This document shows positions 63,969 through 64,000 of a stretch of 64,000 nt of DNA, piece after piece. How positions within the stretch are numbered: position 1 is the stretch's first letter; each line of letters opens with the position of its first letter. Source of the DNA: JBHJHP01 sp042219855 (GTDB lineage Bacteria > Bacteroidota > Bacteroidia > Bacteroidales > UBA5342). Both the position numbers and the translations under genes were made by a program. Location: the NCBI RefSeq assembly GCF_042219855.1, contig NZ_JBHJHP010000002.1, positions 496,001 through 560,000 on the forward strand, read 5' to 3'. The notes under the pieces are model-generated. The model had not been told where the DNA came from, did not search any database, and saw only the letters and a list, made by a program, of their open reading frames with translations.

Positions 63969-64000
63969 TGGCATATCTAAGAAATTTGAATAAATGTAGT

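Overview
The window reads as a chromosome segment of a polysaccharide-degrading member of the Bacteroidota, most likely an anaerobic or facultative Marinilabiliales-type relative (inference). Support: several large secreted proteins end in a type IX secretion (T9SS) C-terminal sorting domain; there are GH43/GH127/GH67/GH10 enzymes, a PL4-type lyase, SGNH esterases, FISUMP domains, a LytS/LytTR pair, and candidate promoters of the TAnnTTTG class. No SusC/SusD pair, rRNA, intact tRNA, CRISPR array or transposase gene is visible.

Layout. 1-726: tail of a GH43 enzyme. 810-5793 (minus): Spondin_N lipoprotein, exported MsrB-MsrA fusion, Gfo/Idh/MocA oxidoreductase, small membrane protein, HMA-CDF cation transporter. 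6013-8907: hybrid sensor kinase. 8952-20089 (minus): a hemicellulose/pectin block, transcribed in the order SGNH acetylesterase, PL4-type lyase, GH10 xylanase, GH67 alpha-glucuronidase, GH127 arabinofuranosidase. Together these could deacetylate and cut glucuronoxylan, remove glucuronate and arabinose, and open rhamnogalacturonan. 20129-25113 (minus): VOC protein, DEAD-box helicase, T9SS-sorted DUF362 protein, permease. 25305-29591: a 1428-residue protein with two LamG and two GH43 domains. 29824-33940: Mut7-C nuclease, a lipoprotein, and a feoA-feoB-Cys-rich operon with a hairpin over the feoA start. 34189-37627: a 36-residue Lys-rich protein, a TolB/TPR/AraC regulator and a serine hydrolase.

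37554-39590 is an unusual array. The last ~24 codons of the hydrolase gene plus its downstream spacer are repeated about seven more times with a period near 253 bp, and in six of the seven copies a new ATG stands in frame before the copied tail. 39728-51969 holds ordinary metabolic, membrane and regulatory genes, including tnaA and a rhamnogalacturonan acetylesterase, plus a 17-bp direct repeat flanking a palindrome-rich insert.

The right end (about 52-64 kb) is visibly richer in AT. It has a T9SS leucine-rich-repeat protein, a small GIY-YIG nuclease gene embedded in a duplicated module with tRNA-like 3' fragments, and a 2935-residue FISUMP/PKD/CARDB/Ig-like surface protein. The tRNA-Met-like 3' half at 54852-54894 has exact tRNA spacing from anticodon loop to acceptor end and looks like the displaced attachment site of an integrated element lying to its right (inference).
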